This document shows, one piece after another, positions 7,313 through 12,755 of a DNA stretch of 12,755 bases (position 1 is the first letter of the stretch; the number at the start of each line of letters is the position of its first letter). This stretch comes from CAYJBH01 sp964369965 (lineage in GTDB: Bacteria > Bacillota > Clostridia > Oscillospirales > Ruminococcaceae): contig CAYJGF010000034.1 in NCBI GenBank assembly GCA_964369965.1, positions 1 to 12,755 of the forward strand, in the 5' to 3' direction. The position numbers and the translations under genes were made by a program. The notes below the pieces were generated by a model that made no database searches, had not been told where the DNA came from, and saw only the letters and a program-made list of their open reading frames with translations.

Positions 7313-7318
7313 AAAATT

Positions 7319-8131
7319 ATGATTATCCAACACAACATTATGGCGCTTAACTCTAATCGTCAACTTAGCACAAATAATTCCGCAGTCGCAAAAAACCTTG
7401 AGAAATTGTCCTCCGGTTATAAGATCAACCGCGCCGGCGACGACGCTGCAGGTCTTGCTATCTCCGAGAAGATGAGATCTCAGATCAAAGGTCTTGAGGT
7501 TGCTCAGACCAACGCACAGGACGCTATCAGCCTTATCCAAACAGCTGAGGGTGCACTCACCGAGGTTCACAGCATGCTCAATCGTATGGTAGAGCTTGCA
7601 ACCAAGGCCGCCAACGGAACATACGAGGACTCCGACCGCGCTCAACTGCAGGAAGAGGTTACCAGCCTTTTAGGTGAAATTGACCGTATCGCGTCATCCA
7701 CCAACTTCAACGGCACATCGTTGCTCGCCACCGGTTCCAGCATTACATTCCAAATCGGTGACACCGCAGCACAAAAAGTTTCGATGAACCTTAAGAACAT
7801 GAACACAGTCGGTCTTGGGTTAAATTCTAATTTCAACATTTCTTCGCTCAGCAGTGCTCAAAATGCAATCGAGACCATCAACAATGCAATCAGTACCGTC
7901 TCGGCACAGCGTGCTAAATTTGGTGCTATGCAGAACCGTTTAGAGCACACCGTCAACAACCTCGGCGTAACAACCGAGAACCTCACCGCCGCTGAAAGTC
8001 GTATCCGCGACACAGACATGGCGACCGAGATGATGGGCTACACCAAAAACACTGTTCTTGTTCAGGCGGCGCAGGCGATGCTCGCCCAGGCAAACACCCA
8101 ACCGCAGTCGGTTCTCCAACTGCTCGGCTAA
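7319..8131 (+). CDS. hag: Flagellin, copy 1
   Basis: This encodes 270 residues, a short flagellin that is nearly all D0/D1 with only a small variable region (about 138-185). The N-terminal helix begins MIIQHNIMALNSNRQL and continues with KLSSGYKINRAGDDAAGLAISEKM. The C-terminus has the usual NLTAAESRIRDTDMA and ends QPQSVLQLLG. The protein is the filament subunit, exported unfolded and assembled at the cell surface. The segment LNRMVELATKAANGT (87-101) corresponds to the region contacted by TLR5 in Salmonella flagellin; Arg89 aligns with its key Arg90, while Arg92 is replaced by Val91. The ATG follows AAGGAG by 6 nt. The gene is divergent from flgM, unlike Bacillus where hag follows csrA. A CsrA-type hairpin precedes it. 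Confidence 0.97.
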   Translation: MIIQHNIMALNSNRQLSTNNSAVAKNLEKLSSGYKINRAGDDAAGLAISEKMRSQIKGLEVAQTNAQDAISLIQTAEGALTEVHSMLNRMVELATKAANGTYEDSDRAQLQEEVTSLLGEIDRIASSTNFNGTSLLATGSSITFQIGDTAAQKVSMNLKNMNTVGLGLNSNFNISSLSSAQNAIETINNAISTVSAQRAKFGAMQNRLEHTVNNLGVTTENLTAAESRIRDTDMATEMMGYTKNTVLVQAAQAMLAQANTQPQSVLQLLG

Positions 8132-8147
8132 ACACCGCAAGCCACGA

Positions 8148-8439
8148 ATAGGGGTGCATAATGTGCTCCTATCGTATAGCAACTATAACTTTATTTGTCG
8201 GCAAATCATACGCACAAAAAACCACATATCAAAGTTTTTTATGCTATTCTTTGGACAAATATAAGTTAAGTTGCTATAGCAACCTTTCCCCGGTCTTCGA
8301 GGTCGTGACCGGGGAGCGGGGAAAGGTTGCCTGCCGGCTTCGGTCGAACAAAAGGCACCGTCGCATCTGCAAACCGGTGCAATATTGCAACTATAACAGA
8401 TATAAATTAAGTTGCTAAAGCGTCGACATAGGTTCGACG
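8148..8439. repeat. MITE-like palindrome-rich element between the flagellin genes
   Basis: This non-coding stretch is dense in inverted repeats. An 11-bp stem with wobbles lies at 8148-8172 just after flagellin 1; it lacks a T-run and is not a clear terminator. Two 24-nt arms, 8175-8198 and 8255-8278, are near-perfect reverse complements beginning TATAGCAACT. The arm motif recurs as GCAACTATAAC (8387-8397) with TTAAGTTGC (8407-8415). Further palindromes are GTTGCTATAGCAAC (8270-8283), GCACCG/CGGTGC (8357-8362 and 8375-8380), TGCAATATTGCA (8378-8389) and CGTCGA/TCGACG (8421-8439). There is no transposase gene. The best reading is one or more non-autonomous mobile or REP-like units. Confidence 0.6.
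8279..8330 (+). repeat. Long hairpin with alternative pairings
   Basis: The outer arms GCAACCTTTCCCC (8279-8291) and GGGGAAAGGTTGC (8318-8330) form a perfect 13-bp stem. Inside, GGTC (8292-8295) pairs with GACC (8307-8310). CCCCGGTC (8288-8295) can instead pair with GACCGGGG (8307-8314), so two mutually exclusive folds share the CCCC. There is no T-tract after it, so it is not a standard terminator. Confidence 0.7.
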
Positions 8440-8515
8440 TTGCCAATTGAATAACTTCTCCGGGGCCGGTACATTTTTTGTAGCATGGCAGGGCGTAGCC
8501 TTGTTATACGATACC

Positions 8516-8538
8516 CGCTCGACAGGGAATGTCGAGCG
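8516..8538 (+). repeat. Hairpin with GGGAA loop upstream of flagellin 2
   Basis: CGCTCGACA (8516-8524) and TGTCGAGCG (8530-8538) form a perfect 9-bp stem with loop GGGAA, which contains GGA. It is followed by the palindrome GTACA-A-TGTAC and, at 8569-8580, GCATTATAATGC. It could be a distant CsrA site, about 72 nt from the Shine-Dalgarno GGA, but looks more like part of a dispersed repeat. No clear sigma-D or sigma-A promoter was found between it and the gene. Confidence 0.5.
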
Positions 8539-8608
8539 TACAATGTACTAAAAAAGGGCTGTCACAACAGGCATTATAATGCGACACCCTCATTTTAAGG
8601 AGAAAGTA

Positions 8609-9424
8609 ATGATTATTCAACACAATATTATGGCCTTAAACTCCAACCGCCAACTCGGTGCGAACAACTCGGCGGTTGCAAAAAACCTTGAGAAATTGTC
8701 CTCCGGTTATCAGATCAACCGCGCCGGCGACGACGCCGCAGGTCTTGCAATATCCGAGAAGATGAGATCTCAAATCAAAGGTCTTGAGGTTGCTCAGACC
8801 AATGCACAGGACGCTGTCAGCCTTATTCAGACGGCGGAGGGTGCACTCACCGAGGTTCACAGCATGCTCAATCGTATGGTCGAGCTTGCGACCAAAGCCG
8901 CCAACGGAACATATGAGGACTCCGACCGCGCTCAATTACAGGAAGAGGTTACCAGCCTTTTAGGTGAAATTGACCGTATCGCGAGTTCCACCAACTTCAA
9001 CGGCACATCGTTGCTTGCTACCGGTTCCACCCTTACTTTCCAGATAGGTGACACCGCAGCACAGAAAGTTTCGATGGACCTTAAGAACTTGAACACAGCC
9101 GGACTGGGACTAAGTGGATCTACCTTTAATATTTCCTCGCTCGGCAGTGCTCAATCTGCAATTGAGACTATCAACAATGCCATCAGTACCGTTTCCGCAC
9201 AGCGTGCTAAGTTCGGTGCTATGCAGAACCGTTTAGAGCACACCATCAACAACCTCGGCGTCACAACCGAGAATCTCACCGCCGCTGAAAGTCGTATCCG
9301 CGACACAGACATGGCGAGCGAGATGATGAGCTACACCAAAAACACGGTGCTCGTTCAGGCGGCGCAGGCGATGCTCGCCCAGGCAAATACCCAACCGCAG
9401 TCGGTACTTCAACTATTGCGGTAA
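8609..9424 (+). CDS. Flagellin, copy 2
   Basis: This encodes 271 residues, by eye about 93-94 percent identical to copy 1. Most changes fall in the small variable region (about 140-185, with one inserted residue) and a few elsewhere, including a C-terminal Arg in place of Gly. The start is set at ATG 8609 because AAGGAG (8597-8602) lies 6 nt upstream and the protein then begins MIIQHNIMALN like copy 1. An in-frame ATG at 8579 would add 10 residues but lacks a ribosome binding site. Similarity between the copies begins at the Shine-Dalgarno, and the leaders upstream are unrelated, so only the coding part was duplicated or kept homogeneous by gene conversion. A terminator follows directly. Confidence 0.96.
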   Translation: MIIQHNIMALNSNRQLGANNSAVAKNLEKLSSGYQINRAGDDAAGLAISEKMRSQIKGLEVAQTNAQDAVSLIQTAEGALTEVHSMLNRMVELATKAANGTYEDSDRAQLQEEVTSLLGEIDRIASSTNFNGTSLLATGSTLTFQIGDTAAQKVSMDLKNLNTAGLGLSGSTFNISSLGSAQSAIETINNAISTVSAQRAKFGAMQNRLEHTINNLGVTTENLTAAESRIRDTDMASEMMSYTKNTVLVQAAQAMLAQANTQPQSVLQLLR

Positions 9425-9458
9425 AGAAAAGGTCATAATCGCCGAAAATCTTACAGCC

Positions 9459-9495
9459 AACCACCCGACGGTTTTAGCCGAAGGGTGGTTTTGGC
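9459..9495 (+). terminator. Terminator of flagellin 2
   Basis: AACCACCC (9459-9466) pairs with GGGTGGTT (9483-9490), with an inner CGG/CCG pairing, running into TTTT at 9489-9492. It begins 35 nt after the flagellin stop. The T-run is short but the stem is strong. Confidence 0.7.
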
Positions 9496-9525
9496 GTGAA
9501 AAATAAAAAATAACGAATAAAACGC

Positions 9526-9554
9526 TTGCATTTTATGGCGGAATGTGGTATAGT
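9526..9554 (+). promoter_or_regulatory. Sigma-A promoter of rpsT
   Basis: TTGCAT (9526-9531), a 17-nt spacer and TATAGT (9549-9554) give a near-consensus vegetative promoter, with a start near 9561 and a leader of about 35 nt to rpsT. This separates rpsT from flagellar control. Confidence 0.8.
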
Positions 9555-9595
9555 AATAAAGCTAATCTTAAAAAAGTGAAAAGGAGCATCGAAGG

Positions 9596-9862
9596 ATGGC
9601 AAACATTAAGTCCCAAAAAGATCGCGTAATTCAGACAAAAAAAGAGACCGCTCGCAATAAGTCGGTCAAATCGAACCTACGTTCCACCGTTAAAAAGACG
9701 GTCAATGCGATAGAGTACGGTGAGCAATACGACCTCGCAAATGCAGTAGCCACGGTAGACAAGGCGGCATCAAAGGGTGTAATGCACAAAAACACCGCCG
9801 CACGTCAGGTATCAAGGTTGATGAAAAAGGCAAACGCCGGCGCAATACATCACCACAAATAG
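9596..9862 (+). CDS. rpsT: 30S ribosomal protein S20
   Basis: This encodes 88 residues, full length for bS20. The protein is very basic and helical and binds 16S rRNA in the body of the small subunit. It begins MANIKSQKDRVIQTKKETAR with the family's Lys/Arg-rich N-terminal helix, and contains the conserved AASKGVMHKNTAARQVSRL segment (about 57-75). AAGGAG (9581-9586) lies 9 nt before the ATG. It is a single-gene unit with its own sigma-A promoter and terminator, unrelated in function to the flagellar genes beside it. Confidence 0.97.
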   Translation: MANIKSQKDRVIQTKKETARNKSVKSNLRSTVKKTVNAIEYGEQYDLANAVATVDKAASKGVMHKNTAARQVSRLMKKANAGAIHHHK

Positions 9863-9920
9863 GGTGCAAGTGTATAGCTACTAAACTATACAAACTCGCG
9901 TCATCTGCAAAAAAGAAAAC

Positions 9921-9974
9921 ACCAAACAGAGATAACGAAATTCGGTATTTCTGTTTGGTTATTTGTGTTTTTAT
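9921..9974. terminator. Bidirectional terminator between rpsT and the reductase
   Basis: ACCAAACAGA (9921-9930) pairs perfectly with TCTGTTTGGT (9950-9959), with further inner pairing around an AAATT loop. On the plus strand it is followed by TATTTGTGTTTTTATT. On the minus strand it is followed by GTTTTCTTTTTT. It can therefore end both rpsT and the convergent aldo/keto reductase transcript. Confidence 0.8.
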
Positions 9975-10011
9975 TATACAACTTGTCAGTCATGTGTGGT
10001 GATGTAGATAA

Positions 10012-10154
10012 GTAGGGGCAAGCCTGTGTGGTCGCCCGAAATTGATGTCCAACATCGCCGGCGGACGACCGCAGGTCGCCCCTACCCCTACGAATTAACA
10101 TTGACATTGTAAAGTTTTATTTGACACAAAGCAGTAGGGGTCGGCGTCCCCTAC
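10012..10154. repeat. GTAGGGG/CCCCTAC dispersed repeats
   Basis: The region holds no gene. One unit starts GTAGGGG (10012-10018) and ends CCCCTAC (10079-10085, with a second overlapping CCCCTAC at 10085-10091). Its arms also share TGGTCGCCC/CGACC sequence in inverted orientation. A second, short unit is GTAGGGG (10134-10140), TCGGCGT, CCCCTAC (10148-10154), a perfect 7-bp stem just downstream of the reductase stop. The same ends occur at 2767-2842. Confidence 0.7.
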
Positions 10155-10162
10155 ATTGTATT

Positions 10163-11290
10163 CTATGAAAGGTCGCTGTGCGCTTGTTTTAACTTTTCCG
10201 GTATGCTTAGTTTTTGCGGACATAGGGTTGTGCATTTTCCACAGTCTATGCATTTTGAGGCATCGGCGTCCTTTTCCACCAACAGTACATTATACAGCCA
10301 CTTTTGTTCCGGCGCTTTTTTAAAGTCGTTCCAACGCTCAAAAACTCCCGGTATGTTGACATTCACAGGACATGGCATACAGTAGTTACAGGCGGTGCAC
10401 TCGATGTTTATGAGACTCTCCCACGCTTTTCTTGCGTTGTCGTAGACTGCCTCGTCCTCCTCGGTCAAAACGCCCGTTTTTGCGTTCTCAAATATCTTTA
10501 ATGTGTCATCCAATTGCGACATGTCCGATGTGCCGGACAGCACCACGGTAACCTCTGGTTGGTTATAAAGCCACATGAACGACCGCTCGGAATTGGACCT
10601 TGCTTTGTCGAAATTCCCGAATGCATCCTCGACCACCTGCGGCACGTTGTTGACCAACATACCACCGTGCAACGGCTCCATCGCAACGACCGGTATACCC
10701 TTTGCCGAGGCAAACTCAAGACCCTTGCGACCTGCCTGCTTGAACTTATCATAATAGTTGTACTGCATCATGACGAGATCCCAGTCATATGCGCCGACAA
10801 CCGTCTCAAAGTGTGGATTGTCACCGTGAACCGAGGCGGCAATATAGCCTATCTTGCCGGCGGCTTTAAGGTTTTCCATAAATTTTATGCCGTTATACTT
10901 CTTCACCTTTTCCCAGTTGGATAAAAAGAGATTGTGCAAGAAATAGACATCTATGTACTCAACCTGAAGTCGCTCCAACTCCTCAAGATAATATTTTTGC
11001 AGATCCTCTTCACACTCCACGATGGACATGGGGAGTTTTGTCGCGAGTATAACCTTTTCACGATAGCCGTCCTTTAAAGCCTTGCCGACCACCACCTCAC
11101 TGCCGGGGTAAAAATACGCCGTGTCAATATAGTTGACACCGCTGTCGATAGCCTTTCTTATAAGCTCTATGGCTTTGGGTTCATCTATAGTACTGTTGCC
11201 CTCATCGTCTTTAATTGACGGCAATCTCATACATCCGAGACCAAATCGAGAGACCATCTTTGCGTCATGTTTAAAATCAGTGTATTGCAT
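10163..11290 (-). CDS. Aldo/keto reductase with C-terminal 2x[4Fe-4S] ferredoxin module
   Basis: This encodes 375 residues. The ATG at 11288-11290 is chosen because GGAG lies 7 nt upstream and the sigma-A promoter is just 30 bp away; longer in-frame starts would lie inside the promoter. Residues 1-285 form a TIM-barrel aldo/keto reductase with the catalytic tetrad in place: Asp56 and Tyr61 (DTAYFYPGSE), Lys85 (ATKLP) and His119 (FLHN). The C-terminal part has two cysteine clusters, C298-C301-C304-C307-P and C347-C350-C353-C357-P, predicted to bind two [4Fe-4S] clusters. Such fusions are common in anaerobes and suggest electron transfer between ferredoxin-like carriers and a carbonyl substrate, which cannot be named from sequence. 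It is a cytoplasmic protein and has its own promoter. Confidence 0.93.
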   Translation of the reverse strand: MQYTDFKHDAKMVSRFGLGCMRLPSIKDDEGNSTIDEPKAIELIRKAIDSGVNYIDTAYFYPGSEVVVGKALKDGYREKVILATKLPMSIVECEEDLQKYYLEELERLQVEYIDVYFLHNLFLSNWEKVKKYNGIKFMENLKAAGKIGYIAASVHGDNPHFETVVGAYDWDLVMMQYNYYDKFKQAGRKGLEFASAKGIPVVAMEPLHGGMLVNNVPQVVEDAFGNFDKARSNSERSFMWLYNQPEVTVVLSGTSDMSQLDDTLKIFENAKTGVLTEEDEAVYDNARKAWESLINIECTACNYCMPCPVNVNIPGVFERWNDFKKAPEQKWLYNVLLVEKDADASKCIDCGKCTTLCPQKLSIPEKLKQAHSDLS

Positions 11291-11321
11291 TTTATTTCTC
11301 CACATTTTAATTACCATAACA

Positions 11322-11350
11322 ATTATAGTCTTATGTGGATAGTTTGTCAA
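11322..11350 (-). promoter_or_regulatory. Consensus sigma-A promoter of the aldo/keto reductase
   Basis: On the minus strand TTGACA (11345-11350), a 17-nt spacer and TATAAT (11322-11327) match the vegetative consensus perfectly. Transcription would start near 11315, leaving a leader of about 25 nt before the ATG at 11290. Confidence 0.88.
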
Positions 11351-11377
11351 TGAAATTCACTGTAGTTTGTGATTGTT

Positions 11378-12598
11378 TTACCCTGCTATTGCGTTGGAGT
11401 CTACGAGCACCGCCGTTATCTGCATAATTTTGCCGGTGGAGGCTTTCCAAATCTCAAGGTCGATGGTGTCCCCTATCTCCTTTGTTGCAATCAGGTCGGT
11501 GAGATGGGTATTTTCAATCATGTCTATGCCGTCCGCCCTAATAATTATGTCGTTGGGGGTGACACCGTAGTTTATAAGATCGCTGTAAAGCTCCACATTT
11601 ATCAGCATAAGTCCGCCAATATTCTCATAGCCGGGTATCTCGATGTCAAGCGCCGCAACCGGAATCACCTCGATGCCGAGTTTTGCTTTGCCGGGAACGG
11701 ATCCGGACTCCAGCAGTTGCTCTATGATAGGCAGGGCTTCATAGGTAGGGATGGCAAAACCTATACCCTCATAGTTGACGTTGGCAATCTTGGAGGATAC
11801 GATACCGACCACCTGACCCTGCGCGTTGACCAGTGCACCGCCCGAGTTGCCGGGGTTTATTGCCGCCGTTGTCTGTATGAGTGAATAAACCTCATCGCCC
11901 GGGTTGCCGCTGATGTAATTTTTCGGTCGGGTAGGTCCCGAGATTATCCCCTCGGTTATAGAGGCGGAAAGACCGCCGGGCGAGCCGATAACAACAACCT
12001 TTTCGCCGGTGCTCAGCTCATCACTCTGCGCAAAGGAGGCGGCGGAAAGCCCCTCGGGAATTTCAGTTAATTTTAATACAGCAAGGTCGCTGGAGGCATC
12101 GCCACCGACGAAACTCGCATAATAGATATCGCCGTTGTTCATGGTCACCTCAAAGGCGTTTGCGCCGTTAACCACATGGTCGTTGGTGACAATGTGCCCC
12201 TCTTCGCTGAGTATTATGCCGCTGCCGTTAGTGAGCGGTGTGTTGCCGTTGTAGGAGCGAATCCCCACCGTCTGCGGCGCAACCAACTCATAGAGTGACT
12301 CGGTGGTCAATTGCCCCTCGGTCACCGCCTCAAAATTAAGAGATATCTCCTCCTCCAGCGGTATGTTTTGCGCCGGCTCGGTAGCCGCTTGGGCTGCAGG
12401 TTGGCTAAAAAGATTGTCGAAACGCAGATAATCCGGCAGTCGACCGGTGGCATCCAAAATAAGATATGCCGAGGTCGCCACTAAAAACGCAAGAATTAAA
12501 AGCGCAAGCAAAATAAGTGCGGTTATAACCCCGCCATAACGTTTTTTCTTCGGTTTGTGCACCTCTGCATAGTTATAGCTGTTCAATTCATAACTCAT
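11378..12598 (-). CDS. HtrA/DegP-like membrane-anchored serine protease
   Basis: This encodes 406 residues. A short basic cytoplasmic tail (1-21, HKPKKKR) is followed by one membrane segment (about 22-48), so the catalytic part lies outside the membrane. A low-complexity linker (about 62-95) leads to a trypsin-like domain with His141 (TNDHVV), Asp171 (SSDLAVLKL) and Ser252 (NPGNSGGAL), the full catalytic triad. Residues about 305-403 form a single PDZ domain (GVTPNDIIIRADG is its most typical stretch). The family degrades or refolds misfolded envelope and secreted proteins. AAAGGA lies upstream of the ATG at about 10 nt. A TATAAT on the minus strand upstream has no good -35 partner. It ends 87 bp before the reductase start, with no terminator seen between them. 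Confidence 0.94.
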   Translation of the reverse strand: MSYELNSYNYAEVHKPKKKRYGGVITALILLALLILAFLVATSAYLILDATGRLPDYLRFDNLFSQPAAQAATEPAQNIPLEEEISLNFEAVTEGQLTTESLYELVAPQTVGIRSYNGNTPLTNGSGIILSEEGHIVTNDHVVNGANAFEVTMNNGDIYYASFVGGDASSDLAVLKLTEIPEGLSAASFAQSDELSTGEKVVVIGSPGGLSASITEGIISGPTRPKNYISGNPGDEVYSLIQTTAAINPGNSGGALVNAQGQVVGIVSSKIANVNYEGIGFAIPTYEALPIIEQLLESGSVPGKAKLGIEVIPVAALDIEIPGYENIGGLMLINVELYSDLINYGVTPNDIIIRADGIDMIENTHLTDLIATKEIGDTIDLEIWKASTGKIMQITAVLVDSNAIAG

Positions 12599-12674
12599 AT
12601 GGTTTTGATCCTTTGATGTGCTTTACGTAAACATTATAATTAAAATTTGTGAATAATGTTTGAAAATAAATAAA

Positions 12675-12703
12675 ACCTACCGAATGGGTGATATTCGGTA
12701 GGT
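12675..12703 (-). terminator. Terminator of an upstream minus-strand gene outside the window
   Basis: An 11-bp perfect stem (ACCTACCGAAT 12675-12685 with ATTCGGTAGGT 12693-12703) and 7-nt loop is followed, on the minus strand, by TTATTTATTTT. It should end a gene lying to the right of the window, isolating the protease gene. Confidence 0.7.
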
Positions 12704-12705
12704 CT

Positions 12706-12755
12706 GGCTGTCGAAAAAGTTCGACAGCCCCGAGAGGGGATGCATCCCCTCCCGG
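12706..12755. repeat. Two tandem palindromes at the window edge
   Basis: GGCTGTCGAA (12706-12715), AAAG, TTCGACAGCC (12720-12729) forms a perfect 10-bp stem. It is followed at once by a second palindrome centred on GGGGATGCATCCCC, which may continue past the window. Neither has a T-run. They resemble dispersed intergenic palindromes. Confidence 0.6.

Noticed and set aside
7071..7318. GTGCGCC at 7071 resembles the 5' end of a group II intron.
   Set aside because: There is no domain V, no reverse transcriptase and only about 250 nt before the flagellin start, so an intron is not supported.
7160..7645. A 161-codon minus-strand frame over the start of flagellin 1, with a similar one over flagellin 2.
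   Set aside because: They are antisense shadows of the conserved flagellin coding sequence, present at both copies only because the copies are similar.
8161..8446. Open frames on both strands between the flagellins.
   Set aside because: They run through nested inverted repeats with no ribosome binding site or recognisable protein pattern; artefacts of the repeat element.
8452..8472. GCCGGTAC upstream of flagellin 2 as a sigma-D -10 element.
   Set aside because: There is no TAAA at the required 14-16 nt spacing (the nearest TAAC is 9 nt away), and it lies inside repeat-like sequence.
11291..11350. A longer N-terminus for the aldo/keto reductase starting at 11350.
   Set aside because: It would place the coding sequence across a perfect TTGACA-N17-TATAAT promoter; the ATG at 11290 has a proper ribosome binding site.

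Overview
The window is a late flagellar locus, most likely from a low-to-mid GC member of the Clostridia (possibly Oscillospirales-like; this placement is inferred). The evidence is the Bacillus/Clostridium-type gene set flgM-flgN-flgK-flgL-DUF6470(yviE)-fliW-csrA, Firmicute sigma-A and sigma-D promoter patterns, strong AGGAG ribosome binding sites and short D0/D1-type flagellins.

Layout. At the left edge (1-1235) a plus-strand terminator is followed by a divergent pair of unrecognised genes: a coiled-coil protein on the minus strand and a beta-rich protein on the plus strand, with 36 bp between their starts. From 6301 down to 1425 the minus strand carries flgM, flgN, flgK, flgL, a DUF6470/YviE-like gene, fliW and csrA, preceded by a good sigma-D (sigma-28) promoter at 6384-6410. 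Gaps inside this operon are 14-30 bp, except for 205 bp between flgL and the DUF6470 gene, which holds a dispersed palindromic repeat. About 1 kb of apparently non-coding, hairpin-rich DNA (6302-7318) separates flgM from two tandem, nearly identical flagellin genes on the plus strand (7319-8131 and 8609-9424). The 477 bp between the flagellins is packed with nested inverted repeats and looks like a MITE-like element. Next come rpsT (ribosomal protein S20, plus strand), a bidirectional terminator, GTAGGGG/CCCCTAC repeats, an aldo/keto reductase with a C-terminal 2x[4Fe-4S] module (minus) and a membrane-anchored HtrA-like serine protease (minus). Another terminator and two further palindromes close the window.

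How the genes work together. FlgM holds back the flagellar sigma factor until the hook is complete. FlgN is the export chaperone for the hook-filament junction proteins FlgK and FlgL. In Bacillus subtilis, CsrA represses flagellin translation, FliW sequesters CsrA, and free flagellin sequesters FliW. All three components are encoded here. The leader of the first flagellin has the expected target: an 8-bp hairpin with GGA in its loop (7271-7290), 29 nt upstream of a second GGA inside the Shine-Dalgarno sequence. The second flagellin has the same Shine-Dalgarno but a different leader, so the two copies may be controlled differently.

Most worth following up: the CsrA-site architecture, the 1-kb non-coding region with its own sigma-D-like promoter, the palindrome-rich spacer between the flagellins, and the unrecognised divergent pair at the left edge. 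I found no CRISPR array, tRNA, rRNA or transposase gene.
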